Shown: one piece after another, positions 1 to 13,500 of the stretch
Layout of the letters: every line of letters starts with the position of its first letter
How positions within the stretch are numbered: position 1 is the stretch's first letter
DNA from: Aradus depressus
Lineage: Eukaryota; Arthropoda; Insecta; Hemiptera; Aradidae
NCBI GenBank assembly: GCA_963662175.1
Contig: OY759215.1
Location: 42,053,213 to 42,117,212, forward strand
Direction of reading: 5' to 3'
Length of the DNA: 64,000 nucleotides
Program-made: the position numbers and the translations under genes
Notes under the pieces: model-generated
Database searches by the model: none
The model's input: the letters and a program-made list of their open reading frames with translations, nothing else
What the model was told of the DNA's origin: nothing

Positions 1-551
1 AGACATGTTATGAAGAATTGAGGCTGCATAGAAAAAATATACATAATAAACTTATCTTGAAGAAAATGAAGTAAATAAATGATTGCTTTTGTGAATTTGG
101 AGATGGCTACATTTAAAAATAGACGACTTATGCATTAAGACTTCCACCATAGTTTATTTAATGTCATTTATGTATTAACATAAGCGCAGTTTGCCAATAT
201 TCTTATAGGACCACATTTAATATTGATTAATTACAGCTACATGTCAAATCTTGATGACTTAGATTGCTATGATTTTCATATATAGGTTCCAACGTATGAA
301 AAATACAAATTTTTAAATTTTTTACGGAAGTAGTTTTTTTATTGAATTTTCAAAATAAATTATATTATTAAAATTTTTGTTTACATAAACAGTAGTTTAT
401 CAGATACCCTGTGACATAGAGAGCTGGACTGGGTGTCATTTTAAAGCTTTTGAGCAGGACCCTCATTTGAAGTGCCACATTAGCCAGTTCGGAAGAAACA
501 ACAAAATTGGACTAAATAATTTTTGAGAATATCAAAAACCCATTTTAAATT
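1..551. other. AT-rich left edge, probably collagen intron
   Basis: No exon, RNA gene or recognisable mobile element was found here. Because the first visible collagen exon starts mid-helix in phase 0, this stretch is most likely intron of the same gene. That is an inference from the exon layout. Confidence 0.4.
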
Positions 552-571
552 AGTATGAAAATATTGTATTG

Positions 572-655
<84 letters not shown>

Positions 656-664
656 TTCATACTG
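552..664. repeat. (TA)n microsatellite inside a short palindrome
   Basis: A run of A followed by about 65 bases of almost pure TA repeat is bordered by AGTATGAAAATATT on the left and AATATTTTCATACT on the right. These are exact inverted copies, so the whole segment can fold back on itself. It may be a small foldback element in which the TA tract has expanded. Confidence 0.75.
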
Positions 665-675
665 TGATAGCCCAA

Positions 676-1205
676 CATTTTAAGCTGGATCGGAAATGGT
701 GTCAAACTTATCTAGAAGTTTAAAAATCTTCAGTTGAAATGTTGATTTTTCCTTCCTATAGATCATTCCATAAATTAACACGCTGGTAGTTTCAGATATA
801 TTTTTGAAAAAATTAAAATTTGTATCATACAATGCCACACTAGTGTAGACGCTTGACGTGCAATTAGTTTTTGTGTAGAGTCAATAGTTTTGTAGGAATA
901 AAAAAAAATGTCCGGCGAAAGACTCAAATGAAGCAAGGTTTTTTTTTTAAAATTAAAATAGAGGAAAAATTAATGTTTTCTAAAAATATTGTCAATTTCA
1001 CAAAATGTATACAAGCTACTCTGTTTTTTTGTAATGGGTTATTTCCGCAACCAAAAGCGGTATAAATTCATAAAAAGTATATCCGCAACCATCTGCATGA
1101 TAATTTATGGAATGATTCTTGGAAAGTCAATATTTCAGCTCCAGAGTTTTCTTTAAAATTCCATATAAGTTACAACCCCATTTCTGTCCGATCTTGAAAC
1201 ATTAG
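676..1205. repeat. Foldback element with about 110-bp inverted ends
   Basis: The left arm (about 676-781) and the right arm (about 1099-1205) are diverged inverted copies. Examples are GATCATTCCATAAATTA on the left against TAATTTATGGAATGATT on the right, and GGATCGGAAATGG against the inverse of CATTTCTGTCCGATC. The 320 bases between them are AT-rich with no ORF of note. The layout fits a non-autonomous foldback or long-TIR transposon in a collagen intron. No target duplication was confirmed. Confidence 0.55.
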
Positions 1206-1404
1206 AAAATTGCTAAAGGAATGTTGTGTATATTTCGTCCATAAAATACTGGTAAAAAACCTCACCGGGGGCCCGAGCACCCTGGAGAAAAAAAAAAGAA
1301 AGAACTTAGTTTGAAAGAACTTGATCTTGATAGGTTATATATGCATGTTTGTGGTAAATATTAAAGTATCTATATATGTATTGATATGTATGAATGTTTG
1401 GTAG

Positions 1405-1509
1405 GTGGTGGGACCCCCCGGCCCCCCAGGTGCCCCTGGCATTCCGGGGCTACAGGGGCCTCCAGGCATCAAAGGAGACAGGGGCATGGACGGAGCCAAA
1501 GGCGAACAG
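1405..1509 (+). CDS. Collagen exon, 35 codons of Gly-X-Y
   Basis: The acceptor TTTGGTAG precedes GTG GTG GGA and the donor follows CAG at GTATAT. Translation gives VV followed by eleven uninterrupted Gly-X-Y triplets ([18 protein letters not shown] and so on). The exon therefore begins just after a Gly codon of the previous exon, which lies outside the window. At 105 nt it is not a multiple of 9, unlike the next six. It is far more GC-rich than its surroundings. Confidence 0.92.
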
Positions 1510-4500
1510 GTATATTGTCAATTTTCTGTTTTAATTCTCAGTATTATTTATTTTATTTGTTTGTTTTTGTGTTATGTTAAATGTGATGTATTGTCTGCGT
1601 TAAATAGTATAACAGTATAACGTTGGCATATACTGAAATTATAAAAAAATTACCTTATTTGCATGGATTCTTCTCCTGTTATATTGGAGTCCATTGAAGT
1701 TATATAACTTACACTTCGTACAAAGTTAAAGGTTCATATATAAACCCAGGCAAATTAGAGACGAAAATATTAGGTAAAATAATTATAGGCCTCTAAGAAA
1801 AAATTGGGTAAATTACATGCTATCTGACTGACGCTAAAATCGCAAACCTGGAATGATGTTAAAATTCAGACAAAGTAATTTCTAATTCTTCTCAGTATAT
1901 GCCGGCGTTACATGAAATTACTATAGTGAGTCAGTGAATCATGTCCCTCGGGCCTGTAATAGGCTGGAAGTGGAAGGAGAAAGACAGATCGCTTTGGGGC
2001 CAATTGAAAAGCGGCGAGAACGTCATGTTGCCTTGGCAACAGTCCAATGTTGCAACTCTTTTCGCTCTGTAGTAGCATTGCACTCCCGTCTCCTCGGTCG
2101 CGCCCACTTTCCAACGGTCTGAAGAACATGATTGTCCGGTCTGACTGTAGAACAATGAATATTGCTGAGCTCTCTGAATATGTCATTTACACTTTAAAAA
2201 TGCTCGTCTTGCGATTTTATTCGTTAGTAATAAAGTCGGTGGAGCTGTGATCTCTCATTACTCAGCCAACTTCATCTCGAACTAACTATAATTTTGTACT
2301 TCCAAATCTCCTATGTTTTTATTCATTTATTGTCAAACTATAAACTAATTTACTGTTTTTATTATTTTTCAGGGAGAGAAGGGTTCGAAGGGAGATCCAG
2401 GACCAATGGGATTACCAGTATGATATATATATTAAATTGTTTCTCATTAAATACATTATTTATAGGATGAATATAATTATTATTTTCCTATTAGGCAAAC
2501 TTGTTCAATGAAATATTTCTATGTAGGGAAGATCTAATTTTTTTGTAGTTTTTGCGAAAAAAATCTATGAACTATTATTTGGTACCATAATTTATTATTT
2601 TTGTGATCTTCACTTTAAAGAGAACTTTGGAAAGATGAACTTTATCCCATGTTCATGATCTATCGTTATGTATATGAATAGCCTGCAGGATTAACCTTTT
2701 TTTTTTATATTGACTATGGTTGGTGTTATTGGTTGTTTACACAATATGGCCCCGGTAGGGAGTTCTATCTTTGAAATAAAACTCTCTCCTGGACGGGATT
2801 CGAACTGAAATATACATACATATTCATATTCAGAAAGGTCATCGACGACGTAGTTTAAAATTGTTGTTTTTTCAGAAATTATATAATTAGAATTGTTAGC
2901 AACGTTTTTTATTCAAAATTTGAATTACATTAATGAATAATATTTCTTCCAGCAAGTAACATGAATAACAAACAAGTAATTTCTTAATTTTCTTGGAAAT
3001 CCGGTGTTTATTTCAAATGACATGTGGTATATATTTGCCAAACCAGGAGAAAATTAAAAATAAAAGAACAAAAAAGACTCTCAATTCTTACAACACTCGC
3101 AAAAAAAACAGGGCACGGCTGTAGTGAGTGAGGTAGCGTTGCTACATAAAGTGAGGAACAAAAGAGAAATTTATGCGGACGAAAAAAAAAATATAAAATT
3201 GAGAAGATTGGAGGAGGGGGAAAAAATTATTAACAAAACGGAGGGGATGGACGGATCGACTCCCTCTCCCACCATGTACTTCAGTACGTGACAAGGTTAG
3301 GTTAGGTTTTTGACTCATGTCCGGGCTTTAACTACGAGGTCATATCGCCTACTATCAGAGCGCTCTTTCGTTACTCTGGTGGACATGAGCCCAACTCTAC
3401 TGTGGGAGTCCTAAATTTTGTCTACCCTAAATTTTTATTCACCTAGGGCAGGGGTCTTTAACGAGTACCTGACATCGTACAGGCTCGGGACCATCGCTTA
3501 ACGTCCCTTCCGAAGGACGGCGTGCTTAAGTTTATTTTACCTCCCAGATAAAATAAACTAAGGGCCTCGGTCGGGTTACGAACCCACGTTCTTGAGCTCA
3601 GAAGTCAAGCATGCATACCACTGAGCTACCGGCGCCCTCAAACGCTATTATTAATAAGGATGATTCAGGAGAGAATATGAGAACAAAAAACACTCAATTC
3701 TTTCAACACTCGCAAAAAAAACTAGGGAAGGCTGTAATGAGTGAGGTAGCGTTGCTACATAAAGTGAGGAACAGAAGGGAAATTTATGCGCACGAAAAAA
3801 AAAATATAAAATTGAGAAGATTGGAGGAGGGGGAAAAAATTATAAACAAAAACGGAGGGGATGGACGGATCGACTCCCTCTCCGACCATGTACTTCAGTA
3901 CGTGACAAGGTTCTATTTATATTTTCGTCCCCACAGAAACACTTTTTTAATTTGACTGGTTCATAAGCTAATGAGTTACAATTTTTTATATTTAATAATT
4001 TTTATAACTTTTTAAAAATGGTGAACTTTTTTCAATATAAAAATGTTTTATTTCATAATTTTTTTATGAACTTAAATATATATTTTTAATTTTGTAAGTC
4101 ATTTCTTGCTTTAATAAAAATTATGTCTAACTTAATATGGTAGATTCAAGCCATTTTTAAAATGGTCTCTATTCTGTTTATTCAAATTTTATTAAATTTC
4201 TTAAATATAACTGTCGGTCACGAGCCTGTGCGATCTTTTGCCATACTCTTTCCTCTTTTATTTATCGTTATTATGAGTTTATTACAAAATCTCCTTTTGA
4301 ATTTTAATTATAACACTAGATTTTGAGAACACTGGAAATATTGTCTACCCTATAAAATTTGATTTGTGACTTTTTGTCTTTTATTTTATTTAATACTTTT
4401 TTTTTTTTTTTAGGGTCCAATGGGACTGAGGGGTGAATCTGGTCGGCCTGGTGATGTTGGCAAGCCTGGTCTTATGGTAAGGCCGATTTATTCTTAAAAA

Positions 4501-7500
4501 AAAAGAAAAACAAAAGAGTACCCCCAAAAAAAAGATGGCCGACTAACGTCTAGACCCCTACTAACAAGTGTGGGTGGGGTTCCTTTGGAGTAACAGCCTG
4601 TAGAATCCAAAACTAACAGAACCTCTTCACCGAGAGTTTTTCTCAACAATCATTAATAATATTCTCTTCTCTCATTGTAATCAAAACAAATTGTTATTTT
4701 CTGTGTGTTTTTTATTTTATTTTAACGTGTTTTATTAATTTTTCCTTCTTCTGTTTTGTACCTATGTCTATATTTTGAAACAATTTCTTCCCTCGTTGGA
4801 ACAAATATCCTAAAAAAGCATTTGATTTATTTTCGAAGATCTAGATCCTTACAAAAGCACTCTTGTTATTGTATATATTAGCCATTTACAAGAATAAGTC
4901 TGAGGTTACTTTCGGGAGTTTCAACGAACAGGCGATTTTGGTGAATACGAGCCGAGATCGTATCTTTCTTGAAATGTCATTTCACTAACTATTATATACT
5001 AGACTTGATTGCATCGTAAGTTTGACCTGGTCAATACCCTGCTTTTTTGGTAAAGTATCGTAGGGGAATTAAGTATAACATTGTGAAATTCCTAACACAA
5101 AACTAGAATTTTTAAATTTTCTAAAACTTGTGGTTTGGCCCTTTTCAGTTGTTCTTTGAATACACTATTTGGGAAAAACATTTTAAAGATCTCTTTGATT
5201 ATACTTTAAAAAATGTACGACTTAAAATTCTATTTTTTTGGTGTCATGTTGAAATTTGCCCTTTACTAGAAAATTGTATCTTTTTTATCCTGATAACAAT
5301 GTTTTCTTACATTGTACTGTACACCAATATGTTCTGTTTGTCCATTGACCAAGATGATTGGGCTTAATATCTCAAAATGTATTGGCACATTTTTTGGAGT
5401 ATAACCAAAATAATTACTGACAAAAAGAATGTTTGGATTGAAAATAATATCTAAACTGACTTTTTGATGAAGTTTGATAATGCCTGTTAACAATTGAAAT
5501 AGCAATTTTGGAGACTGTAAGGCCGAGAAGTGTGTTTTGTTCACCAACTTACATCAATATTTTAACGGGTATCAAACAAGGAGTATTGTATTCCACCACT
5601 CCGAATTTTCATAATTTTTTTCATGCGGCAAAAATTGTCAGTATTATTTTCTGTACAGTTTGGCCCGCATAACGTTTGTATTTGCCTATTTTGCCCGCAC
5701 CTAAAGACGTTTACCCATCTATCATATAACTCATTACCCGTTTGATATTTCTCATTAGTAACTAGGTTCGTTCTTTACTTATGAGCCATCTATGTCTTAA
5801 CTATTTGTCTTAACTTTTTGTGCTTATGAGATTTCAAAAATGTTACAATATATAGAACAAAAACATGGATATCCAAAATAATTTAAATAGGAAGGTAATC
5901 ATATTTTTTATTTTTAGAACCTTGTTTTTCTCTATTTGCGAAACATTACCTCTATCCTATAAACTTTGTTCCAGCGAGAGTTCCTTGAATTTTTGTATGT
6001 TTCATGTTTACAATAAAATAGCTAAAAATTAATAACTTCCTTGTGTCTATCAAGTTTGGAATCATTTTATATTTATATTTATGTATATTTTTTCTTCTTA
6101 CGTGTAAATGAAATGAAATTCTGGTATTAAAGGAAATTATATTTCCTCTAAAAGACTGATTTAGAAAAGTGAAAAACTTTATTCTATACTATTAAAATAT
6201 AATCAGCTGTAACAGAAAAACAAATAGGTACCGATTTTATGCAAAATTCGATTTATACTTCTTTACATTCCTTTTTATTATATCCCAATGTATTATATTT
6301 TATTTATTTATATTTCTTTTGTAATTACATTTAACAATTAGAATATAATATATAATAGAAAACAATTTATAAATTTAAAAAAATCTTATGTTTGTCCTTT
6401 GCGATCCCTCCAATTGTAAAATTTTAGTGTGTACATAGTCATTTTGTATGGTACAATTTATATATAAATATGTATGTATAATTAATACAAAATAAATTTA
6501 GATGTATTAGAATTTTTAAAATTGAAAAAAAAAAAAATGTATGTATTTATAAATAGGCTTGGCACTATATTTAATACATTTATGTATATTGTATTTTTTT
6601 TTTATGTGTCATTTTTAAAAACATCACTTCTGTACAGTATAAAAATATGTAACTATTTTTTAATCATGAAAAATGGGATGTGTGTAGTACAATACAACTC
6701 TTGTGTTCAGGAAATTTACAGGATGTTCCAGTTGAAAAGGCTCATATTTAAGGGATGATTTTACACCTCATTTGTAACAAAAAAAAATCGTCGGTGAATC
6801 ATGGCTATTAGCATGAATTAATAAATTACGTTTTCTCTCTCCCTTCAAAGTCAATCGACCGTTTTTTTATTGACCGCCAATTATAATTATTAGGGTATTT
6901 GAATCAAGTCTCCCTTCTCTGGTCTTTCTTTTTCCTTCAAACGATTTCGCAGAAAATTAATAGGTACTTATATTACCTACCATTGTTATGGTGTTTTGAA
7001 TTCATTTATGAAATTTCAAGTTGATACATTCTTTATATCGGCAGTTATTGGCATTTTAATGTTAAGTCCCTCCTCTGTTCTCGCCCTCCCCTTCGGATGA
7101 TTCTGCTGAATATTAATAGGTGACCTCATAGGGCTTTGAATCTATATATGAAATTCCATGTCAATACAATCATTACAACGGCAGTTATTAGAGTTTTTTA
7201 AGCCTTCTCCCTTCTCTTTGGCCGATTTGGTTCAAAATCAGTTGGTGTCATCCTCAGACGGGTCTGGATACACACAGCATTTCGTATCGATACAATAATT
7301 CTATCGGGAGTTACCGTGTTCACAGAAAGGTAGAAATGTTTTTTTTTTTTTTTTTTTTTGGAATCTGGAGGTCAGAAAACATGAAATTCCGTTGATAACT
7401 CCGCATCGAATTTCTGATCACATAACTTCCCCTATACTTCGTATATCTGTGAAAGTAAAAGTGACTAAACTATGGCTTCTTAACGGTTTCGGGAGCTGCA

Positions 7501-10500
7501 GTAGATCTACACAGAATCTGGTGGCACCATTCAAAATTACGGTAATTTTCCCCTATATCTTTGTTTAACTCATCGAAAACAAATAATTTAATATGCCATG
7601 TATAAATTGAAAAGATCTTAAATTCTGAAAACTTTCCCTCGGAATTTCTTCTACTACGATGAAACTCACAAGATGTACAATTGCAGGAAAACTTCTTCAC
7701 TTAACACACTAAAAATCCATGGACGTAATTACGCATTTATGTGAACCATGTAACCGTACTGATTATGCGAATGTGAAAAACTAGTCTCATATAAAATCAA
7801 GCAGAGTAATTTTAAAAAAAATACAACTTCATTTTCAAAATTAAAATAATAAATAAATGCTATATTTAAAAAAAAAGTATTTGTTGTCAGAGCTCAAAGG
7901 CCCTAGCTATCAATTATTTTATTAATTATTTTTATTTCAAACTCACTTTTAAATAAAGCAAAGGTCTTTTTTTTTGTGGGGGAGGTGTGTGTTGCTTAAT
8001 TTTTTATATTTTTATTATTTAAATTTCGAAAATGTTTTATTTTTTCGAAACAATTATTTTGCTTTTATTACTTGTTTTACCCGCATAAAATCCCCACTTG
8101 ATTCGATTCACATAAATTAGTAATCAAACACATGGATTTTAAGTATATTAGATGAATAAATTTTATTGTATTCAGACATCTTGTCTTAGAAGAGAAAATT
8201 CAGAGGAAAGATTTTCAGAAAATATGAAAATAAGGGTATTTTCATTTTCATCTTGCATATTTTTTTTAAATATATCGCTCTTTTGAATGGTACCATCAAT
8301 TATGTATAGAGCTACCGATATCTGCGTTTTTTTTTCTGTGTAAAGATAGGAATATCATGAAAACACTTAAATGTGCGTCTTTTCTGAAACCGTCAAGAAT
8401 CAGAGCTTGGTTTAAAGATATTTTTTTTGTAACAAATGATGCCTAGAATCACCCCCTTAAATATTGGCAGTTCCAACTGGAACAACGTGTAAAGTAAAAG
8501 TTGAAAAGAATAGAGATAACCAGGAAGAACATCCTCTCAAAACTTCCACCAATGAGAATTGATTATCGCCAGCATTTGAAAAACTGCACTATTAATGGAG
8601 GATTCCTTAATTTTCTTGGAAAACGCAGCTCTAATTGATGTGTACCTAAATCAAAGCCTATGAAATTGAATTTCTGTAAAAAGTAATAGGAACTTAATTG
8701 TAGTACGCAGTTTCCGCGGTGTAAGTCGAATTATGATTTCATGCGAAGTACGGTTTTCCTAATTTCGTGCTGTTTATGGCAGCTCACAGAAAAATTATTT
8801 GAAGTGCAAATAGTAACAGTATTTGAGCTACATGATGGGGCTTGGTTTCAATAAGGTACGGCCGAATACTTTTAGAGAGAAAATTGTATCTTAAATGTTG
8901 GTTCTTTGACTTTTTCATATTTGTAGGGGTTTAAATCACCGGAAATATCCTTCCCCATCACGAATTGACTATATTGTGTCCTTTCTCTATATCTAATCAA
9001 CCATTTTGGTTGGAAATCAATAGGTGACTTATATAAGGACTTCCGAATCTTATAATTTCATGTCGATACATTCATTACATCGGTAGTTATAAGGAGTTTT
9101 GAGCTGAGCTCCCATCTCTGACCCCCCCCCCCCCCCCCCCCTTCTATACGACCGATTTCGTTGAAAATTGATAGTTGTTGTCCTGTGGTCATGAATTTAC
9201 TCGATTTATTCATTACATCGGCAGTCTTTGTGTTATGTCTCATCCTATTTTTTTTTTTTTTTTAATTCACGGGGTTGAAAAGATGTATTAATGTGTAAAT
9301 TATGTTAAAAACTGGACATCGAATTTCTGACCGATTACATAACTTACTCTATATTTCGTATAACTGGGGAAGTAACAGAAGAACCCCCTCTCTCACTCGA
9401 CGTTCAGGATTGGTTCACTCCAGTGGTTCCAAATCGTTGCTTGTAAGGAAGACATAAAGAGAACCAAATATATGCTTTCATTTAGGAATAAGTATATTTT
9501 TGTTATTAGAGATGCTGTTTTCGGGAAACTGAAAGAAAATAATGCATAGACCATTATGGACACAGTTTTTCAAAATTGTCCAGTCCAAGACTTATTGGTT
9601 GGGAGTTTCGGTTATGCATTCCTAATTCTGCACAATGGGACTTAGTGTATGAATAGCAAATTTGACTGGAGTATTTATCTCATGGCAACCTGGACACATC
9701 TTTTTTCCTAACCACTATTTGTATGTTACATTACATCCTTTCTATCTTATCTTTTTACTGTTACAAGGTAATTGTTGAAATTTAATTTTACTTCTATTTA
9801 TTTATGATTACTTTATTTTCTCTATTTTTTAAGAAAATTACTGCCTATTTTTGTACATTTTTATACAGTATTTCATTAAGTTCTTTTTTTTTTTAAGTAA
9901 ATATAGTTTCTTATTATTATTTTAAATATCTACTATTCTTATTTTAAAGAAGCATTCATTAATGGTATAATTTCTTTTATTTATGGAAATTATAACATTT
10001 TTAATAATATCATACTAATTATCAACATGAAATGTGAAAAAGTGTTTATTTTTTTTTCTATTTTTCATGAAAATAAACCTGTTGGGTTAGTGACAACTCG
10101 CTCTTCTTAAATATTGATGAGCGCGAGTTTGTCGACGCTAATAGGGTACAGTTTGTCTTCATTTAAACCAACTATAGTTGCTAAATATTATTACTAAATT
10201 CGAAAACTTTTATCTTTATTTAAGATAAAAATGTGTGTTTTCACCAACGTTTTATATTTCTTGACTCACTAAATCAATATATAAATTTTAAGAAACTGTT
10301 TTTTTTTTTAAATATTGTTTATTTCACAAAATAATGTATACATAAACTACCTGTTACGAAATTACACCATCGTCAGATTTGGTTTATAACTAAACCTGCT
10401 GAAACAGGTATTTTAAGTTTTTTTTGTGTTGTAGTCAGTATTTCAAAAACTACGTTTGTTTTGTTTATTTACTTGAATTCAATTCCGAATATCTCGATGA

Positions 10501-13500
10501 ATTGAATAACTAGAGATGTAATTTTGTTACCTTCTCTACATATTTTCAGCTGTTATTCCCTATTCGAAATCGAGAAAACTAATATAAAATCCCTTTTCTT
10601 ATGCTATTCAGCTAAATCGGACAAAGAGAAGGAGGAGCTTAACTTCAAACCTCTATAACTCTTCAAGGTCGATGGTTTTAAGGGAAAGCGGAAACTAAGT
10701 TTATTGCCGATATAATAATTCGATCTGGGGAAGTATATTGTCACTGTTTTATAGCATTTTTTGTATTTAGGTAATCTCTTGAAAACATTTCTTATTGGCT
10801 GATTAATTAGTCAAAACTCATTCGTGTCAATCTGGAAAATCGCATTTGTGCAAAACGTTCAGTACTACCTATATACATTTTTTTTTTCTTTTATACAACA
10901 ATTGTAATTTTCTAGCATTAGCAGTTAGAAATATTGTCACTATGAACAAGCTGCCTAACAAATGAGAAGCCTAAAAAATGTTTATATATTAACAATAAAA
11001 TTATTTATGATAAATTTATTGGAAATTAAATATGATGAAATTTTATTTTGCAAAACTGTGTAATATATAATTAATATTTGTGACTGTATCAATAAACATA
11101 ATTGTAATATATGGCATCAAATAGTTCAAAAAATATGAAATTATAAAAAAAAAACTGCCATGTTAACATTATATGTTATACAAAATGTTTGTGGTTGGTA
11201 TTTAATGTCAAAATAAATTTAGATATGAATGTCAAAAAGCATGTGTTGCTTCTTTAAAGATAAAAAAAAAATCATGAAAAAGAAAAAAAAATTGTTGCTC
11301 ATATTTTGACTTACATAAACCTCATCCAAAAATTTCCCATCAACTGATCATTGTTTGGGGTTCCGTAGTTCTAGAACTAATGGCGAGCTATCCTTTTCTT
11401 ATTACTTAATAATACCCTTATAGGATCACAATAGTGTATTTACGTATGATATGTTTTTAGTTTTTTCGTTCAACAGAAGGACCACATTTGATACAGTTTT
11501 TATTTAGAAAGTTACATTTTGTTCTTTTTATAATAGATCCGCGCGGATCTGTAGTTATTTTCTTTGGTTTTGTTTTGAAATAATTAGTGTTTTTCGAATG
11601 AATTTAGAAAAATATTTCGTTTATTTTAATCGACGATTAGTTTTGATTTAATTTCAAAATAATTATCAAATATAATATTGCATATAATTTGATACTAATT
11701 ATTTTGAAAATACTTCGTATGCTAGACATAGAAAAGTCAAATAGATTTATTTTTTAACTAGGATTTACATGTAATATATTTACAAACTATACTACGGTTA
11801 TCGCAGAAAATGTATTGTGTTTTAAATTGTTTAAACATTTAGGTAAACTGCCCTGTTTAGAAAAGAATATTCTCAAAATTGAAACTATCATTTCTAAATA
11901 GCAGCACAAGCAGCTACGTTGTTTGTTCATATAGCTGTTTGTAACACTCTAAGTAGTCAGGAAAACAATCAAATTTAATGATCATCTCCGACTTATGATA
12001 TTCAAGTTAGAAAATTTACGATGACTGTTAATTCTACAATAACTACGGAACCCATCAAATAAGAAGGAACCCATAATATCCAAACTTAATAATAACATTT
12101 GTATATATTTTTTTATATGAACTTTTACTTTTTTGTCTTTTAGTGAAATATGTGAAAAAGAAATGATAATACATTTTCGCGTGACACATTGAAGAGTATT
12201 GTCCTATATGCTGAATAAGCAATCTTACAATTTTAAAACTAATAACATTAATAATCAACTTCATTGTTGTGCAGGTATTCTTTTTTTACTAATTACTAAT
12301 TTTTATAAATAAGAAAAAAAAATAAAATAAAACAGTTTTGTTTGCGCATGTCTTACATGGGACACTTTGGCATGTTCTTCCCAGTGGAATCATTACAGCA
12401 TGATCTCTCTTGACTCAAATCATAAGTGTATGTACGTAAAAAAGACAAATATATAAGTATATAAAAAAAGGGTAAGCATTTTATAAATTATTATTGAATA
12501 TTTATTAAATTTGTAAGTTTTTCAAGAGAAAAATATGACCGCATGAGAATATTGTGCATTCGATTTGTCTTTGAAACTCTGATAATAATAGGTAATACTC
12601 TCTCACATATTTATATTTAGATATAGTTATTATATAAAAAATTATTATTATTGTCATTTTGTACTTATTGTTTAGATGCATGACAAGCCCTACCAAACTT
12701 GAAATAATTCTCTACAATGTTTCAGGGACCACCGGGTTTGGATGGAATGAAGGTAAGATTTTTTATTATATTTTTTTTAGGCTATTATTGAATGTAAATA
12801 TGGTCAGAAACATGTATTTAGTAAATTACCTTACCTTAATTTATACAATTACGACTCTAGATTTTGCTACATATTACACAGTATTATTTTAAAGATAATA
12901 TAAATATTTATTATGTTTAATGGGAATGTGAAAGCACAATGAATCTAACGATATTTTCTTCCTGTAACAATGTAAGGGTAAATATTTACAGCTTTGAAAC
13001 TTTTTTCAATTTCCTGGTTTTGAAAAGAAGTAAAACACGTTTTTCGACATTCCAAGGTTTTGAGCAACCAATATGGAATAACCTAATTTATTTCTTAACA
13101 TTTTGGCAGGGTGGTGACTGATCTGTCGTTGTGGGTTTTCTGTCTGATCCGAATTATGATATTGCTAACTATTGAGCCTTTTCATAGTATAGTGGTTAAG
13201 GTAGTCGCTTCGTGATGGGATGGATACCCGTACGTTGCAGGTTAATTTTTCTTTGTTTACTTAATGTGGAATAAGTTATGGATAAACTGTCATTTTAGTA
13301 AAGGTTTGGGATTTAGAGAAGGATTTTTTAATATACTTTAGTTTTGAGTGAACAAGGATGTTAAAGCAAACATCTTTATTCATAAGATACATTACTTATG
13401 GATCACTGTAGCATAAATTCAGCTGGAGGGGGTGAAGAAGACATCTTAGCTAAAGTGGATGAATGAGGACATGCGGTCTTCCAAATTTTAATCATTTAGT

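Noticed and set aside
1261..1300. On the minus strand, a pyrimidine tract, CTCCAG, 16 GC-rich bases and GTGAGG look like a mini-exon.
   Set aside because: It is opposite to the gene, too short, reads no proper Gly-X-Y pattern and has no partner exons on that strand.
1908..2250. Several overlapping ORFs of 62-92 residues on both strands.
   Set aside because: They exist because the island is GC-richer and has few stops; no motif, no start context and no splice sites are convincing.
3611..3955. 114-residue ORF on the plus strand.
   Set aside because: It runs from the SINE head into the duplicated repeat; codon use is low-complexity Lys/Glu and the paired copy at 3.1 kb does not keep the frame.
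4477..12725. Hidden collagen exons in the 8-kb intron.
   Set aside because: I looked for AG followed by a Gly-first phase-0 Gly-X-Y block and a GT donor and found none, but a 27-nt exon could be missed by eye.
13185..13250. A tRNA-like left half (TATAGTGGTTAAGG).
   Set aside because: There is no B box, no acceptor stem pairing and no terminator; at best it is a SINE relic.
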